Shown here in pieces: positions 22,208-30,472 of a stretch of 64,000 nucleotides of DNA (the stretch's first letter is position 1; every line of letters begins with the position of its first letter). Location: assembly GCF_015751785.1 (NCBI RefSeq), contig NZ_JADOTY010000001.1, forward strand, positions 4,216,001-4,280,000. Direction: 5' to 3'. A program made the translations under genes and the position numbers. The notes beneath the pieces were generated by a model. It was given only the letters and a program-made list of their open reading frames with translations. It searched no databases and was not told where the DNA came from. Origin of the DNA: Micromonospora vinacea (GTDB lineage Bacteria > Actinomycetota > Actinomycetes > Mycobacteriales > Micromonosporaceae).

Positions 22208-23719
22208 ATGCCCCCGACATCGACAGTCGACCGACCCAGCAACGTCTCCGAAGCCCTGGCCCGGGGCCGTCTCGGCATCCCCTCGGTGATCTTCTTCGTC
22301 CTCTCCGCCGCCGCGCCGCTGACAGTGGTGGCCGGCGTCGTCACCACCGGCTACGGCGTCATCGGGGTGACCGGCATCCCGCTGGCCTTCCTGCTGATCG
22401 CCGCGGTACTCGCGCTGTTCTCGGTGGGCTACGTGGCGATGTCCCGCCGGGTGGAGAACGCCGGCGCCTTCTACGCCTACGTGTCCCGCGGCCTTGGCCG
22501 ACCGGCCGGCGTGGGCGCCGCCTGGGTCGCGCTGATCGCGTACAACGCGTTGCAGGTCGGGCTGTACGGCACCATCGGCGTGGCGGCCGAGCCAGTGCTC
22601 GACCGGCTCTTCGGCGGACACCCGCACTGGGCCGTCGTGGCCCTGGTGGCGTGGGCGTTGGTAGGCCTGCTCGGCCTGCTCCGGGTCGACCTCAACGGCA
22701 TGGTCCTGGCCGCGCTGCTGGTCGCCGAGATCGTGGTGGTCGTCGTCTTCGACCTGGGACAGCTCGGCAACCCGGCCAACGGTGAGGTCAGCTTCGCCTC
22801 GTTCTCACCGGACAACCTCTTCGTGACGGGGGTCGGCGCGGTGCTGGTGCTCGCCGTCCTCGGCTTCGTCGGCTTCGAGTCGGCGGTGGTCTTCAGCGAG
22901 GAGAGCAAGGACCCGAAGCGGACCGTGCCGCTGGCCACCTACCTCTCGGTGGCGATCATCGCCGGGCTGTACGCGCTGTCGTCCTGGACCATGACCGTCG
23001 CGGTCGGGCAGGACCAGATCGTCGCCGAGGCCGGGGAGCAGAGTGTCGGGCTCATCTTCAACCTGGCCGCCGCGCACCTCGGCGACACAGCGGTCACCAT
23101 CGGGCAGGTGCTCTTCCTGACCTCGGTGCTCGCCGCGATGATCTCGTTCCACAACACCACGGCCCGCTACACCTTCGCCCTCGGTCGGGAGCGGGTGCTG
23201 CCAGCGGTGTTCGGGCAGACCTCGGCCCGTACCGGGGCGCCGCGGGCCGCCTCGGTGGCGCAGAGCGTCCTCGGACTGCTGGTCATCCTGCTGTACGCGG
23301 TCAACGGCTGGGACCCGGTGGTCCAGCTCTTCTTCTGGGTCGGTACCACCGGCGGCTTTGGTGTCCTGCTGCTGATCGCCACCACGTCGGTGGCGGTGAT
23401 CGCCTACTTCGCCCGCTCCGGCGGGGGCGAGAACCTCTGGCGACGGGCCATCGCGCCCGGCCTGGCCACCATCGCGCTCTTCGTGATCATCTGGTTGGCC
23501 GTGTCGAACTTCGCCAACCTGCTCGGCGTCGCGCCGGACTCGACGCTGCGCTGGGCGCTGCCCGCCGCGTACCCGGTGGCTGCCCTGCTGGGCATCGGCT
23601 GGGCCCTGCTGCTGCGCAGCAACCGCCCGGACACGTACGCCCGGATCGGTCTGGGCGCGGCGAGCGCCGCGGCGGCCGTCAAGCCGGAGGCGCCGGCCGC
23701 CGCGGAGGTGACCCGATGA
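22208..23719 (+). CDS. APC-family amino-acid permease
   Basis: The 503-aa protein starts at ATG 22208 with GGAG seven bases upstream. It has about 12 membrane segments and the APC start GIPSVIFFVLSAAAPLTVVAG, the TM2-3 loop RRVENAGAFYAYVSRGLGRP, and VGFESAVVFSEESKDPKRTVP, which is the conserved loop after TM6. It should import an amino acid or amine by proton symport; the substrate is unknown. The stop overlaps the next gene's ATG (ATGA), so it is coupled to an acetyltransferase that may modify the imported amine. Confidence 0.88.
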   Translation: MPPTSTVDRPSNVSEALARGRLGIPSVIFFVLSAAAPLTVVAGVVTTGYGVIGVTGIPLAFLLIAAVLALFSVGYVAMSRRVENAGAFYAYVSRGLGRPAGVGAAWVALIAYNALQVGLYGTIGVAAEPVLDRLFGGHPHWAVVALVAWALVGLLGLLRVDLNGMVLAALLVAEIVVVVVFDLGQLGNPANGEVSFASFSPDNLFVTGVGAVLVLAVLGFVGFESAVVFSEESKDPKRTVPLATYLSVAIIAGLYALSSWTMTVAVGQDQIVAEAGEQSVGLIFNLAAAHLGDTAVTIGQVLFLTSVLAAMISFHNTTARYTFALGRERVLPAVFGQTSARTGAPRAASVAQSVLGLLVILLYAVNGWDPVVQLFFWVGTTGGFGVLLLIATTSVAVIAYFARSGGGENLWRRAIAPGLATIALFVIIWLAVSNFANLLGVAPDSTLRWALPAAYPVAALLGIGWALLLRSNRPDTYARIGLGAASAAAAVKPEAPAAAEVTR

Positions 23720-24306
23720 GCGTGGTCATCGAGCAACTCGGGCCGGAGGAGACCAGCCTCGCGGCGGGTCGGATCGCCGAGGCGTTCACCGTCCTGGAGG
23801 TGACGTACTGGCTGGTCCCCGACCCGAGCAAGCGGGAGGCCGTACTGGCCGGAGACTTCGAGATCCTGGTCGGGCACGCGATGCGGCACGGCATCGTCCA
23901 CGCCACAGCGGACCGGGCCTCGGTTGCCGTCTGGTTTCCGTCCGTCGGCGAGCCGGCGCCGCCGCCGGCGGACTACGACGCCCGACTGGCCGCCGCCTGC
24001 GGCGAGTGGACCGACCGGTTCCAGCACCTCGACGAGCTGTTCGCGGCGAACCACCCGCATCCGGACCACCACCACCTCGCGTTCCTGGCGACCCGGCCCG
24101 ACCGGCAGGGGCAGGGGTTGGGTAGCGCGCTGATGCGCCACCACCACGCCTGGCTGGACGCCAACGGGATGCCGGCGTACCTGGAGGCGAGCAGCCCGCG
24201 CAGCCGGGACCTGTACGCGAAGCACGGCTACCTGGCCGGCGAGCCGTTCCGGGTGCCCGACGGCACGCCGTTCTGGCCGATGTGGCGGGAGCCGGTCAGC
24301 TCCTGA
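23716..24306 (+). CDS. GNAT-family N-acetyltransferase
   Basis: The 196-aa protein overlaps the permease by 4 bp. The acetyl-CoA loop is RQGQGLGSALMRHH (about residues 130-145), followed by YLEASSPRSRDLYAKHGY, the usual beta6/beta7 end of GNAT proteins. It transfers an acetyl group from acetyl-CoA to an amine. Coupling to the APC permease suggests the substrate is a transported amino acid or polyamine-like compound. It ends before a strong double hairpin. Confidence 0.88.
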   Translation: MSVVIEQLGPEETSLAAGRIAEAFTVLEVTYWLVPDPSKREAVLAGDFEILVGHAMRHGIVHATADRASVAVWFPSVGEPAPPPADYDARLAAACGEWTDRFQHLDELFAANHPHPDHHHLAFLATRPDRQGQGLGSALMRHHHAWLDANGMPAYLEASSPRSRDLYAKHGYLAGEPFRVPDGTPFWPMWREPVSS

Positions 24307-24337
24307 CGCGATCGCATCGCTACGCCCCAGCGTCCGT

Positions 24338-24401
24338 GTTGTCACGCTCACGTGACAACCCAGACGCGGAGGAGGGCCGGGTCCTCGGACCCGGCCCTCC
24401 T
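24338..24401. terminator. Double hairpin between convergent genes
   Basis: The first hairpin has 9-bp perfect arms GTTGTCACG (24338-24346) and CGTGACAAC (24351-24359). The second has 15-bp perfect arms AGGAGGGCCGGGTCC (24370-24384) and its complement (24387-24401). It separates the acetyltransferase gene from the sigma-factor gene on the other strand. Confidence 0.8.
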
Positions 24402-24413
24402 GTCGTCAGCTGG

Positions 24414-25238
24414 TCAGTACGTGCCGTCGAGCTGGCCACGCAGCTTGGTCAGCGCCCGGGTCAGCAGCCGCGAGACGTGCATCTGCGAGACGCCGATCTG
24501 GTCGGCGATCTGCGACTGGGTCAGGTTGCCGTAGAAGCGCAGCGTGAGGATCTTCTGCTCGCGCTCGTCGAGGGTGGCCAGCGCCGGGCCGAGGGCCACG
24601 CGCAGCTCGGCCAGCTCGAACTCGCTGTCCTCGCCGCCGAGCATGTCGCCCAGTTCGGTGGCGCGCTCGCCGTCGCCGGTCGGGGTGGACAGCGACACCG
24701 CGTTGTACGCGCGGGCGCCTTCCAGGCCCTCCAGCACCTCTTCCTCGGTGAGCTTGAGGTGCGCGGCGATGTCGGCGACCGTCGGGGAGCGGCCGAGGGT
24801 CTGCAGGAGCGAGCTGTTGGCGTCGGAGATGGCCAGCCGCAGCTCCTGGAGCCGGCGGGGCACCCGGATGTCCCAGGTGCGGTCGCGGAAGTGCCGCTTG
24901 AGCTCGCCGATGATGGTGGGGATCGCGTAGCCGGCGAAGTCGACACCGCGCGAGGGGTCGAACTTGTCGATGGCCTTGATCAGGCCGATCGCGGCGGTCT
25001 GCGCCAGGTCGTCGTTCGGCTCGCCGCGCCCGCTGTAGCGGTGGGCGAGGTGGTTGGCGAGCGGCAGCCAGGCCTCGATCGCCCGGTCCCGCAGCGCGGC
25101 GCGCGACGGGTGGTTGGCGGGCAGCGCCGCCATCGCGTTGAGCAGGTCGGCGGCGCTGTCGGTGAGAGCGCGCGGGTCGAGCTTGGTGGTGGCCTTGACG
25201 GCGGCGCTCGGCTGCTCGGTGATCGTTGGCGCGGTCAT
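24414..25238 (-). CDS. SigB/SigF-family alternative sigma factor
   Basis: ATG 25238 behind GGGAGGA gives 274 aa; the open frame reaches 21 codons further without a ribosome site. Region 2 is visible: ANHLAHRYSGRGEPNDDLAQ, AAIGLIKAIDKFDPSRGVDF, TIIGELKRHFRDRTWDIRVP. Region 3 is the EEEVLEGLEGARAYNAVSL stretch. Region 4 contains LDEREQKILTLRFYGNLTQSQI and MHVSRLLTRALTKLR. The regions, FDPSRG and RDRTW are those of the stress/sporulation SigB-SigF group. It directs RNA polymerase to stress promoters, and many promoters of that form occur in this window. No anti-sigma gene is next to it. Confidence 0.92.
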   Translation of the reverse strand: MTAPTITEQPSAAVKATTKLDPRALTDSAADLLNAMAALPANHPSRAALRDRAIEAWLPLANHLAHRYSGRGEPNDDLAQTAAIGLIKAIDKFDPSRGVDFAGYAIPTIIGELKRHFRDRTWDIRVPRRLQELRLAISDANSSLLQTLGRSPTVADIAAHLKLTEEEVLEGLEGARAYNAVSLSTPTGDGERATELGDMLGGEDSEFELAELRVALGPALATLDEREQKILTLRFYGNLTQSQIADQIGVSQMHVSRLLTRALTKLRGQLDGTY

Positions 25239-25615
25239 GGGTGGTCCTCCCTGCACCTCGTCCGCTGACAAAAAGACGTGACGCTTTGGTTTAGCTTTCA
25301 ATGGGCCGTTCGGGAGTCACCTTAACCTGATCGTCTCCCAGAAATCTAGCCGAAAGGTTGATGTACTTAAGGTATGTTCGATAACAAAACGGGCAAGTGG
25401 GGCGGAAGTTGGGGTAGCTGTGAGGATCCTTACCCGTTGTTCCGGCCGTAGCGCCGCTGCCCGGTCGGCCGGCTGGCCGGGCCGATCGGCCCACAGGCCA
25501 CGTCGAGTGGTCAACACGAAATCCGACAAGTCGCCAGGAGTGTCGACTATCCGTCCTTGTCCCGCTGGTGGGACCGGCCGTAGCGTCGCGTGTACACACC
25601 CGGTTCGGAGGCACC
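25239..25615. other. Intergenic region between divergent genes
   Basis: A 377-bp region without a gene. Its middle (about 25260-25420) is distinctly AT-richer than the surroundings. TTGATG (25358-25363) and GATAAC (25380-25385) with a 16-nt spacer make a weak housekeeping promoter toward the right. GGGCCGATCGGCCC (25480-25493) is a 14-bp palindrome, and TCGGCCCACAGGCC (25487-25500) matches TCGGCCCAAAGGCC at 83-96 at 13 of 14 positions. I see no riboswitch. Confidence 0.5.
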
Positions 25616-26359
25616 GTGCTCGATCCAGCCGCTCCCCAGCTCGTCGTGAACAGTCGCACCCTCTACTTCAGCTGGCTGCCGGCGGATCCCGACGCGGTCG
25701 CCGCGCTGGTCCCTCCGGGACTCTGCCCCCGCCCCGACCGGCAGGTCTTCCTCAACCAGTACATCGTCGACGACGAGACGCAGACCTCCGGCTTCGGCGC
25801 GTACTCGCTGACCTACCTCGGCGTCTCGCTGGTGGGCGTCGACGCGCCCGGCGGCCTCAACGCGGGCGGCTGGTGGACCCACTACGTGGCCTCCAGCCGG
25901 CGGGTCCGTGAGTACGCCGTCGCCCGCGGCGCCCCGGTGCTCGCCGGGCGCACCCGGATCGACGTGAACGGCGAGGACCTGCTCTCCGAGACGGAGATCG
26001 ACGGCACGCCGCTGATCCGGGCCCGGTGTCGCGTGGGGGAGACCGGGCACGTGATCAGCAGTGGGCACCACCGTTACTTCACCCGGCGCGACGGCCAGCT
26101 GCTCAGCTCGGCCTACCCGTTCGTCGCCGAGCCGGTCGCCCCGTTCGAGATCGAGTCGGTGGAGTTCCTCCAGCCCGGCCACCCGGTGTACGCGCTGCGT
26201 CCGGCCAACCCGCTGACCATCGGCTTCGGCTACTACTCACCGCGCTCGTCGTTCGCCTACCCCGGCGGGCTGAGCGTGCACGCTGTCGCGGAGCCGGCCC
26301 GTCCACTTCACCAGGTGCCGGCCAGCCTCGCCCGCAGTGGCCTGCCGTCCGGGTCGTAG
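25616..26359 (+). CDS. Acetoacetate-decarboxylase-like fold protein, hypothetical
   Basis: GTG 25616 behind GGAGGC gives 247 aa. Motifs: NSRTLYFSWLPADPDAVAAL, PPGLCPRPDRQVFLNQYIVD and YLGVSLVGVDAPGG, then NAGGWWTHYV. This order, with a large beta-sheet and Trp-Trp-Thr, looks like the acetoacetate-decarboxylase/DUF2071-like superfamily. I do not see the family's catalytic Lys clearly, so no reaction is claimed. The last 52 bp overlap the end of the phospholipase D-like gene on the other strand (tail to tail). Confidence 0.58.
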   Translation: MLDPAAPQLVVNSRTLYFSWLPADPDAVAALVPPGLCPRPDRQVFLNQYIVDDETQTSGFGAYSLTYLGVSLVGVDAPGGLNAGGWWTHYVASSRRVREYAVARGAPVLAGRTRIDVNGEDLLSETEIDGTPLIRARCRVGETGHVISSGHHRYFTRRDGQLLSSAYPFVAEPVAPFEIESVEFLQPGHPVYALRPANPLTIGFGYYSPRSSFAYPGGLSVHAVAEPARPLHQVPASLARSGLPSGS

Positions 26360-27897
26360 ACCAGCCGGTACACCGGCAGAGCCCAGGCCCGCGTGTACCA
26401 CGGCAGCCGCTCGGGGCGGTGCGGCCGCAGCCGCCCGGGCGGGCGTTCTCCCACCTGGCCGTCGTCGTACCACTGCTGTAGCGCGTCGGCGGCGGCCGTG
26501 ACGGCCGCGACGGCGTCCGCCGGGTCCAGCAGGTCGGCGTCGTCCGCGCCGTCCGGGTCACGGTCCAGGTGCTCGCGCCACAGCCGCAGTCGCAGGTCCC
26601 GGGCGAAACTGCGCGCGCCGTCGCCCCGCCCGGCGGGGTCGGTGGGCTCCCGCTGGTCCGGGGTCTCGTCGAGCACCGCGCAGGACAACTCGCTGTCGTG
26701 CGTCCAGGACCGCCGATTGAAGTTGTCGCTGCCCACGCTGGCCCAGACGTCGTCGACCACACAGACCTTCGCGTGCACGTAGACCGGGTTGCCGGCGTGG
26801 TTCTCCACGTCGAACACGTGCACCCGGTCCGGTGCGGCCCGCTCGCACAACGACAGCGCCTGCTCACGCCCGACCATGTTCGGCGGCAGGGCCAGCCTGC
26901 CGTCCACGTCCGGGTGGCGGGGGACGACGGCGATCAGGTGCAGGTCCGGGTTGTCCCGCAGCGCGTGCGCGAACAGGTCCGCGACCTCGGCCGACCAGAG
27001 GTACTGATCCTCCAGGTAGATGAGCCGACGGGCCCGGCGTACCGCCTTGGTGTAGCCCCGGGCCACGGTCCGCTCCCCGTCCGGTGCGAACGAGTAGCGG
27101 GGCCGGACGGCGGGGTAGGTGCGCAGCACCTGGATCTGGTGCGGACCACAGGGCGGCGGATCGGCCGGTTGCTCGGGCAGCGGGTCGGGGCGCAGGTCCG
27201 AGCCGCGCAGCCGGTCCCGCAGGTAGGCGACCGGGTTCTCCGAGTCCAACGGCATCGGGTCGGTCCAGCGTTCCCGGAACAGCGTGTCCAACGCGCCGAC
27301 CACCGGACCGCGCACCGCGAGCTGCACGTCGTGCCACGGCGGATTGGGTCCGTACCGGGGGGACATCTGCACCGGTTGCGGGTCGCCGTGGTGCGCGGCG
27401 TCGTCGCGGCGGCTGTGGCACAGGTCGATTCCGCCGGCGAAGGCGACGTCCCGCTCGGGCGCGCCCAGGTGCCGCAGCACCACGAGCTTCTGATGGTGCG
27501 AGCCGCCGCGCCGGACCCGCTGGTCCAGCAGCACCTCGCCACCGGCGGCCGAGATCGTCTCGCTGAGGTCGCGGTTCTCCGCCTCGCTGTACGCCAGGAC
27601 GTCGAGGTGTGAGCGCCAGATCAACCCCTTGACCACCACACCGCGCTGCGCGGCCTGCGCGAAGAGCTGGGCAACTGTCGGGCCGTCCGGGCGCAGCCGC
27701 TGGTCCGGGTCACCCCGCCAGTCGGTGAAGAACAGGTGGTCGTCGGGGCCCAGGGCCTCGACCTCCTCGACCAGCCGGTCGAAGTACGCGGCGCCGTGAA
27801 TCAACGGCTCGGCGAGGTTTCCCGTGGTCCATACGGGTATGCCAGAGACCGGGTTGGCGCGTTCCTCAGCGGTGAGAAACCAGTCCTGCAACGGCAC
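26308..27897 (-). CDS. Phospholipase D-like (HKD) protein
   Basis: GTG 27897 behind AGGGGGG gives 529 aa. Two HKD half-sites are visible: GSHHQKLVVLRHLG with AFAGGIDLCHSRRDD, and YVHAKVCVVDD with SVGSDNFNRRSW. These make one active site that hydrolyses or transfers phosphodiesters, often of phospholipids such as cardiolipin. No signal peptide or membrane helix is obvious. The beginning (DWFLTAEERANP) is typical of actinobacterial PLD-like proteins. Its 3' end overlaps the neighbouring gene by 52 bp. Substrate unknown. Confidence 0.9.
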   Translation of the reverse strand: MPLQDWFLTAEERANPVSGIPVWTTGNLAEPLIHGAAYFDRLVEEVEALGPDDHLFFTDWRGDPDQRLRPDGPTVAQLFAQAAQRGVVVKGLIWRSHLDVLAYSEAENRDLSETISAAGGEVLLDQRVRRGGSHHQKLVVLRHLGAPERDVAFAGGIDLCHSRRDDAAHHGDPQPVQMSPRYGPNPPWHDVQLAVRGPVVGALDTLFRERWTDPMPLDSENPVAYLRDRLRGSDLRPDPLPEQPADPPPCGPHQIQVLRTYPAVRPRYSFAPDGERTVARGYTKAVRRARRLIYLEDQYLWSAEVADLFAHALRDNPDLHLIAVVPRHPDVDGRLALPPNMVGREQALSLCERAAPDRVHVFDVENHAGNPVYVHAKVCVVDDVWASVGSDNFNRRSWTHDSELSCAVLDETPDQREPTDPAGRGDGARSFARDLRLRLWREHLDRDPDGADDADLLDPADAVAAVTAAADALQQWYDDGQVGERPPGRLRPHRPERLPWYTRAWALPVYRLVYDPDGRPLRARLAGTW

Positions 27898-28031
27898 CGT
27901 CCAGCCCCCCTGGAGGTCGGCAACGTCCTCACGGTAGGGCCCCCGACGCGGGTCCGCACGCCAGGCCGACAGACCGGTGACCTGGCCAACGCCATCGGAA
28001 GCGACGCGACCACAGCCGAGGAGGCCACACC

Positions 28032-28160
28032 ATGCCCCGCGACACGACGAATCCCGTGACCGAGAACCGCGAGCCGGCGGTGGAGAGCGAGCGGGGTGCG
28101 CTGGTAGCGGTGTTGGTGATGGTGATTCTGGGCGTCGCCGGGATTTTTGCGGTCTCCTGA
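28032..28160 (+). CDS. 42-aa single-pass membrane protein
   Basis: ATG 28032 has GAGGAGG (28018-28024) seven bases ahead. The product is MPRDTTNPVTENREPAVESE, then a hydrophobic segment (GALVAVLVMVILGVAGIFAV) and a stop. The acidic N-terminal half is probably cytoplasmic or external, and the C-terminal helix spans the membrane. I do not recognise a family. It is divergent from the phospholipase D-like gene and convergent with the pirin gene. Short genes of this type are easily missed. Confidence 0.6.
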   Translation: MPRDTTNPVTENREPAVESERGALVAVLVMVILGVAGIFAVS

Positions 28161-28169
28161 GGCGGCGTC

Positions 28170-28198
28170 GACGCCCCCGGGGTTCAACCGGAGGCGTC
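28170..28198. terminator. Hairpin between convergent small-gene and pirin stops
   Basis: GACGCC-CCCGGGG, loop TTCAA, CCGGA-GGCGTC: an imperfect stem of about 11 pairs between the stop at 28160 and the pirin stop at 28226. Confidence 0.45.
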
Positions 28199-28225
28199 GG
28201 CGCCGATCTCAGCGGTCGACGGTGG

Positions 28226-29212
28226 TCAGGGCCGGGTGCCCTGGCCGCCGGTGTGCGGGAGCCGCTCGGTGGGGATCACGCCGAGGCGACCGGCCTGGAA
28301 GTCCTCGAAGGCCTTGAGCAGCTCGTCGCGGGTGTTCATCACGAACGGGCCGTACTGTGCCACCGGCTCCCGGATGGGCTGACCACCCATGATGTAGAGG
28401 TCCAGCGCCGGGGTGTTGCTGTCCTGCGAGGTGTCGGCGCTGAACCGCAGCGCGTCACCCGGGCCGTGCACCGCGAGCTGGCCGGTACGCACCGGCCGCC
28501 GGTCGGCACCGACGGTGCCGCGACCGCCCAGCACGTACACCAGCGCGTTGAAGTCGGGCCGCCAGGGCAGGTCGACCTGCGCGCCCGGCTGCACTGTGAC
28601 GTGCGTGATGGTGATCGGGGTGAAGGTCGAACCCGGGCCGCGGTGCCCGGCGACCTCGCCGGCGATGACCCGGATCAGCGCGCCGCCGTCGGGCGTGGTG
28701 AGCAGCGCCGACTCCCGACCCCTGATGTCCTGGTAGCGGGGCGGGTTCATCTTGGCCGAGCGGGGCAGGTTGACCCACAGCTGGGTGCCGTGGAAGAGCC
28801 CCCCGCTCACCACCAGGTGCTCCGGCGGCGCCTCGATGTGCAGCAGGCCGCTGCCTGCCGTCATCCACTGGGTGTCGCCGTCGGTGATGGTGCCGCCACC
28901 GCCGTTGGAGTCCTGGTGGTCGAAGACGCCGTCGATGATGTACGTGACGGTCTCGAAGCCGCGGTGCGGGTGCCACGGGGTGCCCTTGGGCTCGCCCGGC
29001 GCGTAGTCGACCTCGCCCATCTGGTCGAGGTGGATGAACGGGTCCAGGTCGGTGGTCGACACCCCGGCGAAGGCGCGACGGACCGGGAAGCCCTCACCCT
29101 CGAAACCGCTGGGCGCCGTGGTCACCGTGCGGACCGGGCGGATCGTGGTGGCCTCGTCGAGTCGAGGCAGGCGGGGGAGGACGAGAACGTTGTCGACGGT
29201 GATCGCGGGCAT
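28226..29212 (-). CDS. Pirin-family protein
   Basis: ATG 29212 behind AGGAG gives 328 aa; the longer open frame is a shadow of the MarR gene. The metal-binding motifs of the first cupin are HPHRGFETVTYIIDG and FDHQDSNGG, with WMTAGSGLLHIE later; His, His and Glu ligands are present. The second cupin begins near HVTVQPGAQVDLPW. Pirins bind Fe and act as quercetinase-like dioxygenases or redox sensors. It lies 11 bp downstream of a MarR gene in the same direction, so the two probably form an operon. Confidence 0.92.
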   Translation of the reverse strand: MPAITVDNVLVLPRLPRLDEATTIRPVRTVTTAPSGFEGEGFPVRRAFAGVSTTDLDPFIHLDQMGEVDYAPGEPKGTPWHPHRGFETVTYIIDGVFDHQDSNGGGGTITDGDTQWMTAGSGLLHIEAPPEHLVVSGGLFHGTQLWVNLPRSAKMNPPRYQDIRGRESALLTTPDGGALIRVIAGEVAGHRGPGSTFTPITITHVTVQPGAQVDLPWRPDFNALVYVLGGRGTVGADRRPVRTGQLAVHGPGDALRFSADTSQDSNTPALDLYIMGGQPIREPVAQYGPFVMNTRDELLKAFEDFQAGRLGVIPTERLPHTGGQGTRP

Positions 29213-29223
29213 GTCGAGGGCTC

Positions 29224-29706
29224 CTAACGTGAGGCAGGGGTGGTCGAGCTGACCCGCGATGCCCGCAGGCGCTCGCCGAGCCGGTCGAAGACCCGGGTGA
29301 GGCAGGCGACCTCGGCATCGTCGAGGTCGTCCATCAGGTGGGTACGCACCGACGCCAGGTGGTGGGGTGCGGCATCCCGCAGGGCGAGCAGCCCGGCGGC
29401 GGTGAGCACCGCTTCGCTGCCCCGTCGGTCGTCCGGGCAGGGCTCCTTGCTGACCAGGCCACGGCGCTGCATGGAGGAGACCTGGTACGTGAGGCGGCTG
29501 GGCGAGAAGATCAGCCGGCTGGCCAGCTCGCCCATCCGTAGCCGCTGCCCGGGTGCCTCGGAGAGCAGGACCAGCACGTGGTAGTCGGCGAAGCTGAGGT
29601 CGCTGGCGACCCGCAGGTCTTCTTCCAGCTGGGTGTAGAGACGCTGGCTGGCCTCGATGTAGGCGCGCCAGGCGGCCTCTCGGGTGCTGTCCAGGCTCTC
29701 GGTCAT
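29224..29706 (-). CDS. MarR-family transcriptional regulator
   Basis: ATG 29706 (MTESLDSTREAAWRAYIE) gives 160 aa. The winged helix-turn-helix is at about 50-115: QRLRMGELASRLIFSPSRLT, VSSMQRRGLVSKEPCPDDRRG, VLTAAGLLALRDAA. It should dimerise and repress or activate in response to a phenolic or oxidative ligand. The pirin gene follows, so control of pirin is likely. A TTCAAAATTTAA near-palindrome lies in its promoter region. Confidence 0.92.
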   Translation of the reverse strand: MTESLDSTREAAWRAYIEASQRLYTQLEEDLRVASDLSFADYHVLVLLSEAPGQRLRMGELASRLIFSPSRLTYQVSSMQRRGLVSKEPCPDDRRGSEAVLTAAGLLALRDAAPHHLASVRTHLMDDLDDAEVACLTRVFDRLGERLRASRVSSTTPASR

Positions 29707-29725
29707 GCCACGACGATAGCACTCT

Positions 29726-29737
29726 TTCAAAATTTAA
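29726..29737. promoter_or_regulatory. Candidate MarR operator
   Basis: TTCAAAATTTAA is a near-palindrome in an otherwise GC-rich region, 20 bp upstream of the marR start, where an autoregulated MarR protein would bind. Confidence 0.35.
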
Positions 29738-29844
29738 CTACTGCCGTTGAGCGTTGCCTGGGTCACTTCGTCGCGTGATGGCGACCAAGTCGTGCAGCTT
29801 TGAAGGAAATCCACGGTAATGCGGCGGCGCGAAGACCCTGGGGT

Positions 29845-30396
29845 ATGCCAGACTCCGGCCTCGTGGAACACGTGGAACTCGCCGCCGCCGACCTGTTGCT
29901 GCGCCCCTGGCGAGACGAGGACGCCCCGGCGGTGCGCGACGCCCTCCGCGACCCGGCGATCGCCCAGTGGAACCCGCAGGGCGGCGACCCGATCGACGAC
30001 GAGGTCGCGCTGCTCTGGGTGCGCCGCCGGGCCGACTGGTCCACCGGCGGCCATGCCTCGATGGCGGTCACCGCGGCGGCCGGCGGTGAACTGCTCGGCT
30101 CGGTCTCGCTGCACCGCATCCACGACGGCGACGCGTCCATCGGCTACTGGACCGTGCCCGCGGCACGGGGACGTCAGGTGGCGGTGCGCGCCGTCGTCCG
30201 GCTCACCGAGTGGGCGTTCGCGGATCTCGGGCTGCACCGGGTGGAGCTGTGTCACGCGGTGGCCAACCCGGCGTCCTGCCGGGTCGCCGACCGCGCCGGC
30301 TACCCGGCCGAGGGGACCCTGCGCGAGTCGTACCGGTACGGCGACGGCCGCCGCTACGACGAGCACCTGCACGCCCGCCTGGCCACCGACCGCTAG
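29845..30396 (+). CDS. GNAT-family acetyltransferase (RimJ/RimL-like)
   Basis: The 183-aa protein starts at ATG 29845 or possibly GTG 29863. The order LLLRPWRDEDAPAVRDALRD, GSVSLHRIHDGDASIGYW, ARGRQVAVRAVVRLTEWAF, RVELCHAVANPASCRVADRA and EGTLRESYRYGDGRRYDEHL is that of RimJ/RimL-type N-acetyltransferases (acetyltransf_3), which acetylate protein N-termini or small amines. The acetyl-CoA loop here is RGRQVA rather than the usual GxG, a mild deviation. It is convergent with the FBP-domain gene. Confidence 0.88.
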   Translation: MPDSGLVEHVELAAADLLLRPWRDEDAPAVRDALRDPAIAQWNPQGGDPIDDEVALLWVRRRADWSTGGHASMAVTAAAGGELLGSVSLHRIHDGDASIGYWTVPAARGRQVAVRAVVRLTEWAFADLGLHRVELCHAVANPASCRVADRAGYPAEGTLRESYRYGDGRRYDEHLHARLATDR

Positions 30397-30420
30397 GGCG
30401 CGGACCGCTAGCCGGCGGCG

Positions 30421-30452
30421 GGCCGGGGTCCGAACACACGTCGGCCCCGGCC
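30421..30452. terminator. GC-rich hairpin between convergent genes
   Basis: GGCCGGGG (30421-30428) and CCCCGGCC (30445-30452) form perfect 8-bp arms around a 16-nt loop, between stops at 30396 and 30473. Confidence 0.45.
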
Positions 30453-30472
30453 GCCCCGGCCGCCCCGAACCG

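Noticed and set aside
25239..25420. SigB autoregulatory promoter for the sigma gene
   Set aside because: No GNNT-N14-16-GGGTA site was found in the expected position; the nearest GGGTAA is about 190 bp away with no -35.
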